From NCBI RefSeq assembly GCF_001625195.1, contig NC_054389.1:4336520-4400519 (forward strand): a stretch of DNA of 64,000 bases, given 5' to 3'. The translations under genes were made by a program, and so were the position numbers. The DNA is from Drechmeria coniospora (taxonomy: Eukaryota > Ascomycota > Sordariomycetes > Hypocreales > Ophiocordycipitaceae). Below, one piece after another: positions 47,639-57,787 of the stretch; within the stretch, counting starts at the first letter, position 1, and each line of letters begins with the position of its first letter. Below the pieces are notes generated by a model. It made no database searches and was not told where the DNA came from. It saw nothing but the letters and a program-made list of their open reading frames with translations.

Positions 47639-50440
47639 CATCGAGAAGCTCTTCTCGGGCGCGCCTCAGTACTTCGCCAGGAACGAGAGCCACTTCCACG
47701 GTCCTCCCCACCCCATCGTCGCCTTCCCCTTCGACGAGGAACTCGAGATTCGGGATCTGACGGACCACGTCCAGATCGAGGACAAGGCCTGGAGCGGCGT
47801 CACGGCGTGGCCGCACATCACGATCGACGTCAACCGCGATGCAACAGCCAAGCGGCAGGACCGGGAAGGCAACCGGGCCCACTTCCACATTCGTTGCCGC
47901 GAGCGTCCCAACATGCTCAGCATGCAGGGCTTGGAGAAGGGGACGATGGGCTACCAAGCTGGGTTGGAACTCTCGACGGCCGACTCGCTCGAAGAGGAGC
48001 AGTTCGGCTTCGAGAGCGTCGGCACCAAGGCTCGGGCCATCGTCGAGGCCCGCGAGCGAATGCTGTCCAGCTCCGGCCACCTTCACCGTCTGCCGGAGGC
48101 GGAGCTTCTAGACAGGCTCAGGCGCAACGGGGAGCTGTATCGAAACAACCATCTGCGGTCGAAGCCGTCGATCGAGACGTACCAGGACCTGTTCCAGACC
48201 GTCATGCGGCCGTGCAAGACGGTGATTGACAACACCGACCGCCACAGCCTCTCGAACCAGATCGTTGTTCTCCTCAAGTGCCTCGGAACGGCCAATGTCT
48301 GGATCGACTTTTCGCGCATCGAGTGGCGCATCCGGCTCGGGCAAGTCCTCTGGGGCGAGGAGAGCGGCGACGACCTCGACGACGCGACGGCCGTCCACGA
48401 CGCCGACAATGCGAACGAACGTGCCGAGGAAAAGTACTGGCTGTTCATGCAGATCCTCGTTTCCGTCGAGCTGCTGCTCCGGCTGGATGCCATCACCGAG
48501 GGAGTCGAGTACGGCTCGGGGGGGATCAAGCCCATCGACGTGGCCTACTTTGAGCGAGGGGCGACGCAAACGGTCAAGTGGTCCCTGCTGCTTGCCCAGA
48601 GCTGGCTCGAAAACATCGAAGTGACGAAACACGAGGATGCGGACGCGGCGAGAGCCGCGACCAACCGCCGCAGAAGCAGCACCACCGCCGCCACCAGCAC
48701 CACTTGGCTCGCCTCCTTGGTGAGCAGGATGACGAACATGCACCAAAGATCGCCGTCTCCGTCCCCGCCGTACGTCTACACGATCAAGGGGCGGCAGAGC
48801 CAGAGGCAGGTGGACGGGCTCATCCACTTTGCGAGAAAGATCATGTGGCCGGGCATCGACCGGTACGAGGCTAGGATTTCGCAGAACGCGCAGACGGCGG
48901 CCGAGACGAGAGCCGGCCAAGGGCCAAGCTCTCGGGCGCCGAGCTCGCTCCCCGCAGGAGGCGCAGGATCGTCCTATTTCGGCGCGTGGGACGTGACGTG
49001 CCACCAAGGCAAGCATAAGCCGCGTGCGAAGACGCAGAGGCGGAGGCTGGCGGCTGCGCTGCACGAGTCGGGATGGCTCACGAAGTCGTACGTCTTCGGG
49101 CTCATGGTGCCCGGGGAAGCGCTGTGCCACTACCTGATGGCGACGCTGCTCGAGAGCGACAGGGAGGCCATGGCCAAGCTGGGATCGTTTGCCAACCTGT
49201 CGGGGGGGTTCGTGTACTCGGAGAAGAGTTTTTGGAGCACCTCGTGCATCGTCGGCCGCGTGCTCGCCGCCGGAAAGGGGTCGGCCGAGTGCATGGGGTG
49301 GATATCGACCGACGTGCTGCCGGAGGGGGTGGGAGACGGATGGCTAAGCATCGAGGTCGAAGACGTTGCCGGTTCGTATCCAATCCAGGAGGGGCCCTGC
49401 CGGGGCTTGAAAGGGAGTCGGAGGCTGACGTGCGTGTCCCGCAGGAGACGTCGCTCATCTGAGCAGAAAGGCGAGGCTGTGGGGGAAGAAGAAGATTGAG
49501 CGCGAGTCGAGCATCTTGGGGGACGCCAACGAAGATTCCGTGCTGCCGGCCGACTTCATCGTTCCCCACGAAAACACGTACTCGACGCCGCAGCCGAGCG
49601 TGTGGGTTGAGCTGCTGACGCTCGAGCTCTCGGCGTCGGCCGGATCTGTGCCGGCGACGCCGCTGTCTCACATCATCGCGACGGCGGCGGCCGAGTGCGG
49701 CGAGGGACCCGAGATGCTGTCGTACCCCGCGGCCGTCAAGTTCTCGGTATCGACGGAAGGAAAGGGCGAGGAGGAGATTGCGTACCCGCTCAAGTACGAC
49801 ATCAACTTTGTGACGGCCCATCCGTGCGCGCCGTCGCACCGCGTCAGGATGCTCAAGTCGCCGTCGAGCCCGACGATTCAGAAGATTGACGTGTCCGGGT
49901 CCGACATGCTCGGCAAGGGCTCGCGCTCGGTGTACAGGATGGGTACGTGGACGTCTTCCACCAAGCGGCGACGATGCAGAGGCAGATGTCTAACGGAACT
50001 TGGCAGGGCATCCTCTTCACAAGCACTTCCGCTACAAGCTCATTCACATCTCCGAGCTGCTCGAGAGGAGACAATCGACGCTCTCGGAACTCCTTCTCGA
50101 CGCCGAGTCGAACAGGGCTGGGAAGGAGAGGCGAGTGCTCGTCATCGACTGCATCACCAGCTCGTCCAGCTGTCCGCTGTCGCCGACGCTCGAGCGGGTG
50201 ATTTCGTCGCCGTCGCCGTCACCGACGTCGGACCGCAAGGGCAGCTTCTCGGCGGCGGCGCAGATGTATCTCGAATCGCAGAAAAGACTGTTCGGCTCGG
50301 ACATGGAGATTATGGTCCGGGCCATGTGCGCACAGCGCGGGTGGAACGCCGTCATCAGCAGGAGGAGACGAGGCTGTTTGGCGTGCGCGATCCGGGAAGC
50401 GGCGGCGCTGGCATGGCAGGTGATCATTCGGGTCGAGTAG
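47616..50440 (+). CDS. Unrecognised conserved-looking fungal protein, 895 aa
   Basis: Three exons (47616-49371, 49445-49942, 50007-50440) give 895 aa; introns of 73 and 64 nt begin GTTCGT and GTACGT and end CAG. I do not recognise a named domain. The protein is hydrophilic overall with no signal peptide. It has an N-terminal region with FHGPPHPIVAFPFDEE; a central part with Cys/Trp-rich helices (WIDFSRIEWRIRLGQVLWGEE, PYVYTIKGRQSQRQVDGLIH); a Ser/Thr-rich linker; SYFGAWDVTCHQG; and a C-terminal part with PADFIVPHENTYSTPQPSVWVELLTLEL and HKHFRYKLIHISELLERR. These blocks look conserved, but the function cannot be stated. The start at 47616 has a strong context (CACCATGG). A 9-codon upstream ORF begins at 47609 and overlaps this start out of frame. 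An A-rich stretch at about 50630-50650 could serve polyadenylation. Confidence 0.82.
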
Positions 50441-51558
50441 GCAGCCGCCGCCGCCCCATTTGCATGCTGGCCACGTATGCGGCCAGCGGGTGACGATGGG
50501 CCATGCCGTGGGGATATGATGACATGACGTGCTCCCGGGCAGGGCACTCGGTCTCTTGCTAACTGCTCGTTTGCTGGACGAAGCGAGCCGCGGCTCGGGA
50601 GATGATCGTGGGGGAGTTTGGCTGAATAGAAATAAAAAATAAAAATAAAATCCATCATTCCTTTTCGAGTTCTGATTTCTGCTCTACAGAGTAAGCAGTC
50701 AGTTAGATTCGATTCGTTGGATGACAATAAGGGTGTCTGGTCGATTGATCTCGTTCATTGCTTCAGACGGCACCTCCGACCGTAAATGGCCGAGAGAAAT
50801 GGTACGGGAGCGGGGAGGCAGGTCGATTAATTCACACAAACGATGAGCAGGCCGTGCATCGAGAGTAGTCGTTTGGAGTGAAGTAGGTGTAGTTGTAGTT
50901 AGGTGCACCGGAAGAAAATTTGTCAAGAATGCAAATAATTGAGAGGCACTGACGGTCACGACAATGGCCGTACAGAGGACCGATGGATGCTCGGGCAGTC
51001 TGCCAGTCAGTGCAAGTTCTGGTGCCAGAATCAGAAAGGGTAGAAAATGGTAGAAAATGGTATTAAGTCGACCGACCCACAAGAAGGCCGCCCATGGGGT
51101 CGGGCCATCGGGGAGGGTTGTGGGGGTTCTAATACCGCACTTGGTACCCGTAAAGCACCTACTATTAGTGCCCAGTATTACCTCAGTGCTATGCTATACC
51201 TATATGTGCACTAGTGCGCTCCGTAATATACACGGTTACACCACCAGGTACTCCGTACGCACAGCACAGTACAATAGGTGTAAGTACGTAAGTAAGTACA
51301 GTACTTGTACATGTGTACAGTACTTGCGAACAATAAGCAATATTAGTATTAGGCAAGCCTACTATTATTGCTTAAGTAAAGTACACTTGCGCTGGACGCT
51401 GGCTTGCAGGTATTTTGCATGCGCAGAGGACCCAAGATGTAACTGCTAACGACTTTCTCACCTCACAACTTGCCGCATCGAGGTACGAATCCCGACTCAG
51501 CACTCCTGACCGTGCCCCTTCAACATTAGTTGTCGACGCCGAGCAGAGAAGAGAAGCC
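50441..51558. other. Intergenic region with palindrome cluster
   Basis: No gene is supported. AT-rich 3' region at 50.6-50.7 kb; palindrome cluster at 51.13-51.4 kb. Confidence 0.55.
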
Positions 51559-52238
51559 ATGGCACCGCCCAACAAGGACATGCGACGGCCAGACCTGAGT
51601 GAGTGGAAAGGAATCCCTTCGCGGGCGTCCTGAGAAGCCAGTCTGCTAATACCGGCCCCCAGTTGTCCCGTATCAGGAGCCGACAACGTCCTCGGCCAAG
51701 GCCGACTTTGCGTCGACGCTATCATCGACGATGCCCATGGCCGCCATGTTCACGCGAAACCGGTTTGTCGGATGGTACGTATGACTGCGCGGCGTTGGGC
51801 GAGGCCGAAGGCGAACGAACGAGGGGTGCCGTTGCCAGCTTGGCCGCCGAGCTCACCGAGCTGGATGACCGGTGGCTGATGCAGGAACCGGGATGCAGGA
51901 TGCGGGATGAGGCATGCGGGATGTGGGACGCAGAATGTGGGATGCATGGCTAACAAACGAAAACCGCGCAGGGCCGCCGTCATCTTCTCCATCCAGAGCT
52001 GGCTCGGCGAGAGCGAAGAGGCCAAGAAGTCGTCGTCGACGCCCGGCGTCTTCTCCGTCGTCATGTCCGGTATGTCTGCCAGCAGCGCTTCGCACGCAGG
52101 AACGGTGACGGACTAACGGATCCGATGCCAGTCATGGCCCTCGCCGTCACCTACATGCCACTCTTCCTGCCACCGGTGGCCAAGCCTGGATCTCACGGCA
52201 CGGGCACCGGAGCCCCAGCCGCCGTTCCTCTGCAATGA
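51559..52238 (+). CDS. Asterix-family protein (UPF0139, PAT complex)
   Basis: Four exons (51559-51598, 51663-51774, 51972-52069, 52132-52238) give 118 aa; all splice sites are GT-AG and phases agree. The protein begins MAPPNKDMRRPDLIVPYQEP, typical of the family's N terminus (animal homologues carry DPRRPNKVLRYKPP), followed by MPMAAMFTRNRFVGWAAVIFSIQSWL and a second hydrophobic stretch VVMSVMALAVTYMPLFLPP, then a Gly/Ala/Pro tail. Asterix (WDR83OS) forms the PAT complex with CCDC47, an intramembrane chaperone at the ER translocon that shields polar transmembrane segments of newly made membrane proteins. The fungal version is inferred to act likewise. The gene is cut into small exons and no single frame reveals it. 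An internal intron of 197 nt is longer than its neighbours. Confidence 0.85.
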
Positions 52239-53546
52239 CGGAGACGTCCATTGGCAGGGACATGGGACGATATGTGACGGGCCTTTGGCCGCGAGGTGGG
52301 CGCCTTCCAGCCGTGTCGTGCAAGGGAGTCATGGCGTCGTGCCGTAGGCAGCGTCACGAGCCCGAGATCAGGTCGAGCGGAGAGCGAAAGGCAGAGAGCA
52401 GATACGGCGGCGAGCGGCGAGCGGCGAGCAGAACAGTATGGGCAGATCGCGTATCGCCGTCTTGGGCAGGCAGGTATGGGCTTGGGTGTGGGCGTGCATG
52501 GACGAACAACCATTGTACGATTGCCGTCAAACGGCTGCCGCGGCCATGCATATTGGCGTTGACATGTCCCGTGCATTTCAACAGGCGACAAACGAGAACG
52601 TACGGATGAACAGGATGAAACCGAAGGGAGAACCAGACTTTGGCGTCGCGCACATGTGCAGCACGTGTCGGCGTATCTGTACAGCTAATGAGTAGTGTCG
52701 GTTGCCCATCCACACCGTCCATCCACACCGTCCATCCGCACCATCATCCTCGTCACGTCCACGCCGCCCAGTCCTGCCCGGCTGACCGGCCTCTTGGCGC
52801 ATGAATGAGGTGGGCAATTTGTCGGTCCACGGTTCCTGACATCTCCGTCGTCATCGTTTCGCCCTCCCTTCGCCACCCATACCGGGACCCCCTGGCTGGA
52901 ACGACCCCGCTGGACAAATTCTTCCTCGACACGACCGGCTGGTTTGATTTTTTTCCCGCTTCTTGCGCGTACATTCCGCCCTCTTCACCACCGACGGTGC
53001 TGCGCTCGGACGAGGCCGCTTCGAAGGAAGGGTACGAGAGCGTTCGTGTACGCCTGCGTGTGCAGCGCTCGCGCGAGTAATTGATGACGGGCGATGCCAT
53101 GGCCATTGCGCTCCGAAAGCTTCCGGTCGCTGGCTCGGCCACTCGCTCAGCCGGCATCCTGAAACGTCACCGTCACGCGTGGATCAAAATCAAGCGTGGA
53201 CCTGCGACTCGGTCTTCTCGGTGCAAACCTACGCTACGTGTACTGTACGGTACATGCGGTAATATACATTACCTGTTCTGCATCCGTACTCTGTAAAAAC
53301 CCGGGCCATGCGGACCACGACCACGGCTACACATACTCGTGCTTCCCACCACGCTCGCCGTCGTCGGACCGTCTCCCATCTTTCTTGTTCAGTCTGGCCA
53401 CCGCCCGCCCATCATCACGTCGATTCTGCTGCCCTAGTTCGCAGCTCTCCGTCGTCGTGTGCAGAGCCATCGCGCAATCGACCGACCTTGTTCAACGTAC
53501 TTTTCGACTTGCCGACGCTCGGTTGCCCTTGACGGTTCGCTGCGCC
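52239..53546. other. Intergenic region after Asterix gene
   Basis: No supported gene in 1.3 kb. A 13-bp tandem repeat lies at 52707-52742. Confidence 0.5.
52707..52742. repeat. 13-bp tandem repeat
   Basis: CATCCACACCGTC occurs at 52707-52719 and 52720-52732, with a partial third copy. Confidence 0.9.
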
Positions 53547-53690
53547 ATGAAGCCTGCGCTTTCGCTCCTCGCCTGTGCGTCGGCCACCAGCGCAGGCATC
53601 GTCATCACACCCATCGAGCCGAACCAAGTCGTCGCGGGCACGAATGGGGACTGCGCTTTTGGCGTCGTCACCCCCCAAGGCTGCGGGTAG
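53547..53690 (+). CDS. Possible small secreted protein (partial model)
   Basis: An ATG at 53547 opens a 47-residue frame that starts with a signal-peptide-like stretch (MKPALSLLACASATSAG) and contains GDCAFGVVTPQGCG with two Cys. The stop falls within a GTAGGT donor-like sequence, so an intron may continue the gene; the nearest acceptor (CAG at about 53765) leads to an early stop in the expected frame. It could be a truncated small cysteine-rich secreted protein or chance. I recognise no family. Confidence 0.3.
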   Translation: MKPALSLLACASATSAGIVITPIEPNQVVAGTNGDCAFGVVTPQGCG

Positions 53691-54642
53691 GTTACTTGGT
53701 GAATTGGCCTGCTCTCCCCGAAAAAGGCCTGTTCCGTCGGCGCACATGTTCTGACCGCGTGGCAGCCCTCTACGCAGCTGAGAGTTGCCGACCATGGGGG
53801 TCATAGGGTGGTTCCCTTCTTGTGCTTGGTCATCCGTCGCTCCGCATTCTACCAGCCAGCGCGGGCGTGCGGCTGGAGACTTGCTTGCCGTCGTTTGGCG
53901 TCTACGATGAGGAGGAGCATTATTCACTTACAGGAATTACAGCACATGTGCAGCCGTAGGTGCGAGTGACGCGCTACATGTACTTATTACCTGTACTGCT
54001 TGTAAGTAGTTGTACTTGAGTACTTACGTGCAAGCATACTTAATTATGTATATCGAGTACGGGGTGCAGAGTACGGAGTACTTAAGTGAGTAGGTGTGCA
54101 CGTACGGTACTGGTTCACTGCTTTGCAACTTTGCAGGAACAAGTATCTGTTCGCTCGTCAATTTATGCTCGTAATAAGTACTATTGGGGACCAAGACAGT
54201 TACCGCCATGCTGTTAAGTAATATCTAGTAAGTCAGTACTTATAGTGCGCATACTGTATAGTGGGGTGACAAAAGTGTTGATTCACTGTGTAGTGTAATC
54301 GCAACCAAAATTGAATCGTCACTTTTGTCTAGTAACTGTACTCAATTGTTCTCGTCAGGTACGCCGTGAGTCTAACGAGCCATGGGTGTGGCGCAAAGTA
54401 CTAAATGCACAATAGTCCGGTGGTCCAGCCACAGCCGTGTCCACTTCAGTTGGCTAGATAGCATACCGAGTTGGCTGAATAACGTTTCGGGTTTCGGAAG
54501 GGGGAAAAAAAAAAAGTCCAAAAGTTAAACAAACGTCGGAGCCATCCCCCATTCCCATTCCCATTCCCATTGCATTGCATTGCATTGCAACAGCCGAACC
54601 CCGTCGATAATAAATACATCACGAGAAATCCATCCATCCAAC
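53691..54642. other. Intergenic region upstream of fumarase
   Basis: Palindrome cluster at 53.94-54.25 kb and CCCATT / TGCAT repeats at 54548-54588. No other gene seen. Confidence 0.55.
54548..54588. repeat. (CCCATT)4 followed by (TGCAT)3-4
   Basis: Two adjoining short repeats in the fumarase leader, 55-95 bases upstream of its start. Confidence 0.9.
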
Positions 54643-56467
54643 ATGTTGCGTGCAGTCTCGGGCAGGGCCGGCGTCGCCACCGCCTGCCTGCCAAGGTCGG
54701 CTAGAGGACCTGCTGCTACCCCAGCCGTGGCCGCAACAGTGGCATCATGGTCCATGGCACCTGCTGCATGCCGCGCCCGCATCCAGACCCGAACCCCGCA
54801 GCACCAGCTTCTTCAGCAGCGTCTTGACCAAACCCTGGGCTCCCGATCCTTCATCTCTTCACTTCACACGACGACGACAACCATGGCCGCCGCCACCCGC
54901 ACCGAGACGGACGCCTTTGGCGAGGTCGAGGTCCCGGCCGACCGTTACTGGGGCGCCCAGACGGAGCGGTCGCTCGAGAACTTCCGCATCAACCAGCCCC
55001 AGGACCGCATGCCGCCGCCCATCGTCCGCGCTTTCGGCATCCTCAAGGGCGCCGCCGCCACCGTCAACATGCGCTACGGTCTTGGTAAGCCGAGCCCGCC
55101 TCTCGTCCACCCGCTCTCGCGCCCGATCCCTCGATCCCTGCCTGAAGACGCCCTCCGCTGACGACGGCTCGTCCTTGCCCTCCTCGCCAGATCCCAAGAT
55201 CGGCCAAGCCATCCAGCAGGCGGCCAAGGAGGTCGCCGACGGCAAGCTCCTCGACCACTTCCCCCTCGTCGTCTGGCAGACGGGATCCGGCACCCAGTCC
55301 AACATGAACGCCAACGAGGTCATCTCCAACCGCGCCATCGAGCTCCTCGGCGGCCGCATGGGCAGCAAGTCGCCCGTCCACCCCAACGACCACGTCAACC
55401 GCAGCGCCTCCTCCAACGACACCTTCCCCACCGTCATGCACATCGCTGCCGTCCTCGAGCTCGAGAACGACCTGCTGCCCGCCCTGCGCAGCCTGCGAGC
55501 CGCCCTCCAGGCCAAGGTCGACGACTTCGACGCCAAGAAGATCATCAAGATTGGCCGCACCCACCTGCAGGATGCCACCCCCCTCACCCTCGCCCAGGAG
55601 TTCTCCGGCTACGTTGCCCAGCTCGACTTTGGCATCGGCCGCATCGAGGGCTCCCTGCCCGACCTGCGCCTCCTCGCCCAGGGCGGCACCGCCGTCGGCA
55701 CCGGCATCAACACCTTTGAGGGCTTCGCCGAGGCCATCGCCGAGGAGGTCACCAACATGACCGGCACCCTCTTCAAGACGGCGCCCAACAAGTTTGAGGC
55801 TCTCGCCGCCCACGACGCCGTCGTCCAGGCCCACGGCAGCCTCAACACCCTCGCCACCTCGCTGACCAAGATTGCCCAGGACATCCGGTACCTCGGCAGC
55901 GGTCCCCGCTGCGGCCTCGGCGAGCTCGTCCTGCCCGAGAACGAACCCGGCAGCAGCATCATGCCCGGCAAGGTCAACCCGACGCAGTGCGAGGCCCTCA
56001 CTATGGTCTGCGCCCAGGTCATGGGCAACAACGTGGCGACGACCATCGGCGGCATGAATGGCCAGTTTGAGCTCAACGTCTACAAGCCGCTCATCATCCG
56101 CAACCTGCTCCACAGCTCGCGCCTGCTGGCCGACGGCATGCGCTCCTTCGAGAAGAACCTGGTGGCCGGCCTCCAGGCCAACGAGGAAAAGATTGCGAGC
56201 ATCATGAAGGAGTCGTGCGTGATCCCCCGACCCCACGACGTGAGCGCGAGCGCGAGCGCTAACCCTTCCAACAGCCTCATGCTGGTGACCTGCCTGAACC
56301 CTAAGATTGGCTACGACATGGCCAGCAAGGTTGCCAAGAACGCACACAAGAAGGGCCTGACGCTCAAGGAGAGCGCCCTCGAGCTCAATGCTCTGACCGA
56401 GCAAGAGTTCGACACGCTCGTCAAGCCGGAGCTGATGGTCGGCCCCAGCCCGTACAAGCAGCAGTAG
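54643..56467 (+). CDS. FUM1: Fumarate hydratase (class II fumarase)
   Basis: Three exons (54643-55084, 55191-56214, 56275-56467) give 552 aa. The first about 80 residues are an Ala/Arg/Ser-rich mitochondrial targeting sequence without acidic residues until the mature part begins ([23 protein letters not shown]). The core carries [44 protein letters not shown] and the signature [11 protein letters not shown] near residue 401. Class II fumarase interconverts fumarate and malate in the TCA cycle. A second ATG at 54883 (residue 81) has a strong context (ACAACCATGG) and would give the cytosolic form; in fungi both forms usually come from one gene. The second intron (56215-56274, GTGCGT...CAG) is 60 nt and has no in-frame stop; leaving it in would insert 20 residues between KES and LMLVT, where fumarases have none. 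Confidence 0.95.
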
Positions 56468-57787
56468 AAACCCCATGATTGGCCGTGGCATGGAATGATG
56501 CACCGTCACGCCGTGTACATTATCATCAGCATGCATTTATTCCTCGTTTTATTCAAGCCAATCCAGCGGCCGAAAAAGAATAAAAGTCTGGGGCCGCTGC
56601 AGCCATGTTTTTTGCTTCTTCTGCGTACCCCTGCGCTGCAACGTGCTCTTGGGTCCAAACGCTACCAGTATTTACGCTCCAAACGTGCCAGCCGTTTCTG
56701 AAACGGATCTTGGCTGTCGCATCCTCCTCCCCGACCGACTCGGCTGCGGTACCACAAGTACGCATCTTCACTGGGTTCAACCATGACGCCCTCAAATGCT
56801 GCCGACAACACCAGCGCGCGAGACCGCCTGCTCGACCCAAACAAGCACATCAAGTTTCATCCACATTCGAGCCTTGTCGCAGACTCCTGGCTTTCAGTCG
56901 GGTACGAGTAAATTCTAATGTACTTGCTTGTGATTTGCCCATCGTCTTCCCTCCCCTCATCTACGGTGAAGCAGAGCAAGGCACCACATAAAGCACAACA
57001 TTCACCTAACAAAGGACTATAACATCCTATTCGTGACATCGGAAGAAACTATTTCCAATATTTCGGGCCAATGGCACGCGGGTAGTTACAGCTCAAGGGC
57101 CATTTCGTAAATGCATCTCGGCGGTTTTGGCTCCAAAACGTGCAACGCATATGTCGCTGTAGCCCACGAAACGGATCTCTCGCTTCATCACCAGTATCTG
57201 CCAACGCGCTGAAGGTGCGTATGCAAAGACGCAAACTCTCACTAGAGCTTGTCCCTTTCCAGCGTGAGCCCCATATGGCGTGTCAAGAGCCCTCCATCGG
57301 TGGACTGGTGGCTTCTACTCTTCGCGGGCTTCCCAACCACAACGGTAAACGCTGTCTGTTCATGGCTCCATATCAAGAGCCCTTGTACAGCGGTGAGAGA
57401 TCTCGTACTGAAAAAAAGAAGAAAAAAAAGGAACATGACCATCACAGCTAGTAATACCGATGCTGCCCATTTGCCGGTGTTGACAACTAAGCAATCTTGA
57501 CTCTCTGGTCTCTCCCAACTGCTTGGGGGAATGGAACTTCGATCAAACCCCGTAAGTGGCACCGGTTGGCCTGGTTGATGCGGTTAGGGATCTGGACATT
57601 GCCGAACAGCACCGGTTGATGCGGACTAACATGCATCTTAAAAAGCGGTGCGGTGATCGCCCGCCAGGGTGCCTGGACCGGCGATTCTGCTGGAAATGGC
57701 AATCAGCACACCATCTGTCTGCAGCACACCATGATTGAGCTCACCATTGTCCCCTTTACCCTGGCCTCGAGATATCACGACAGGCAG
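56468..57787. other. Convergent intergenic region, fumarase / repeat protein
   Basis: About 1.3 kb between converging genes. AATAAA-like sequence lies near 56580. No supported gene. Confidence 0.55.

Noticed and set aside
55064..56536. 490-codon minus-strand ORF across fumarase
   Set aside because: Antisense shadow of a highly biased coding region; composition is Ala/Gly/Glu/Val-rich without family signatures.
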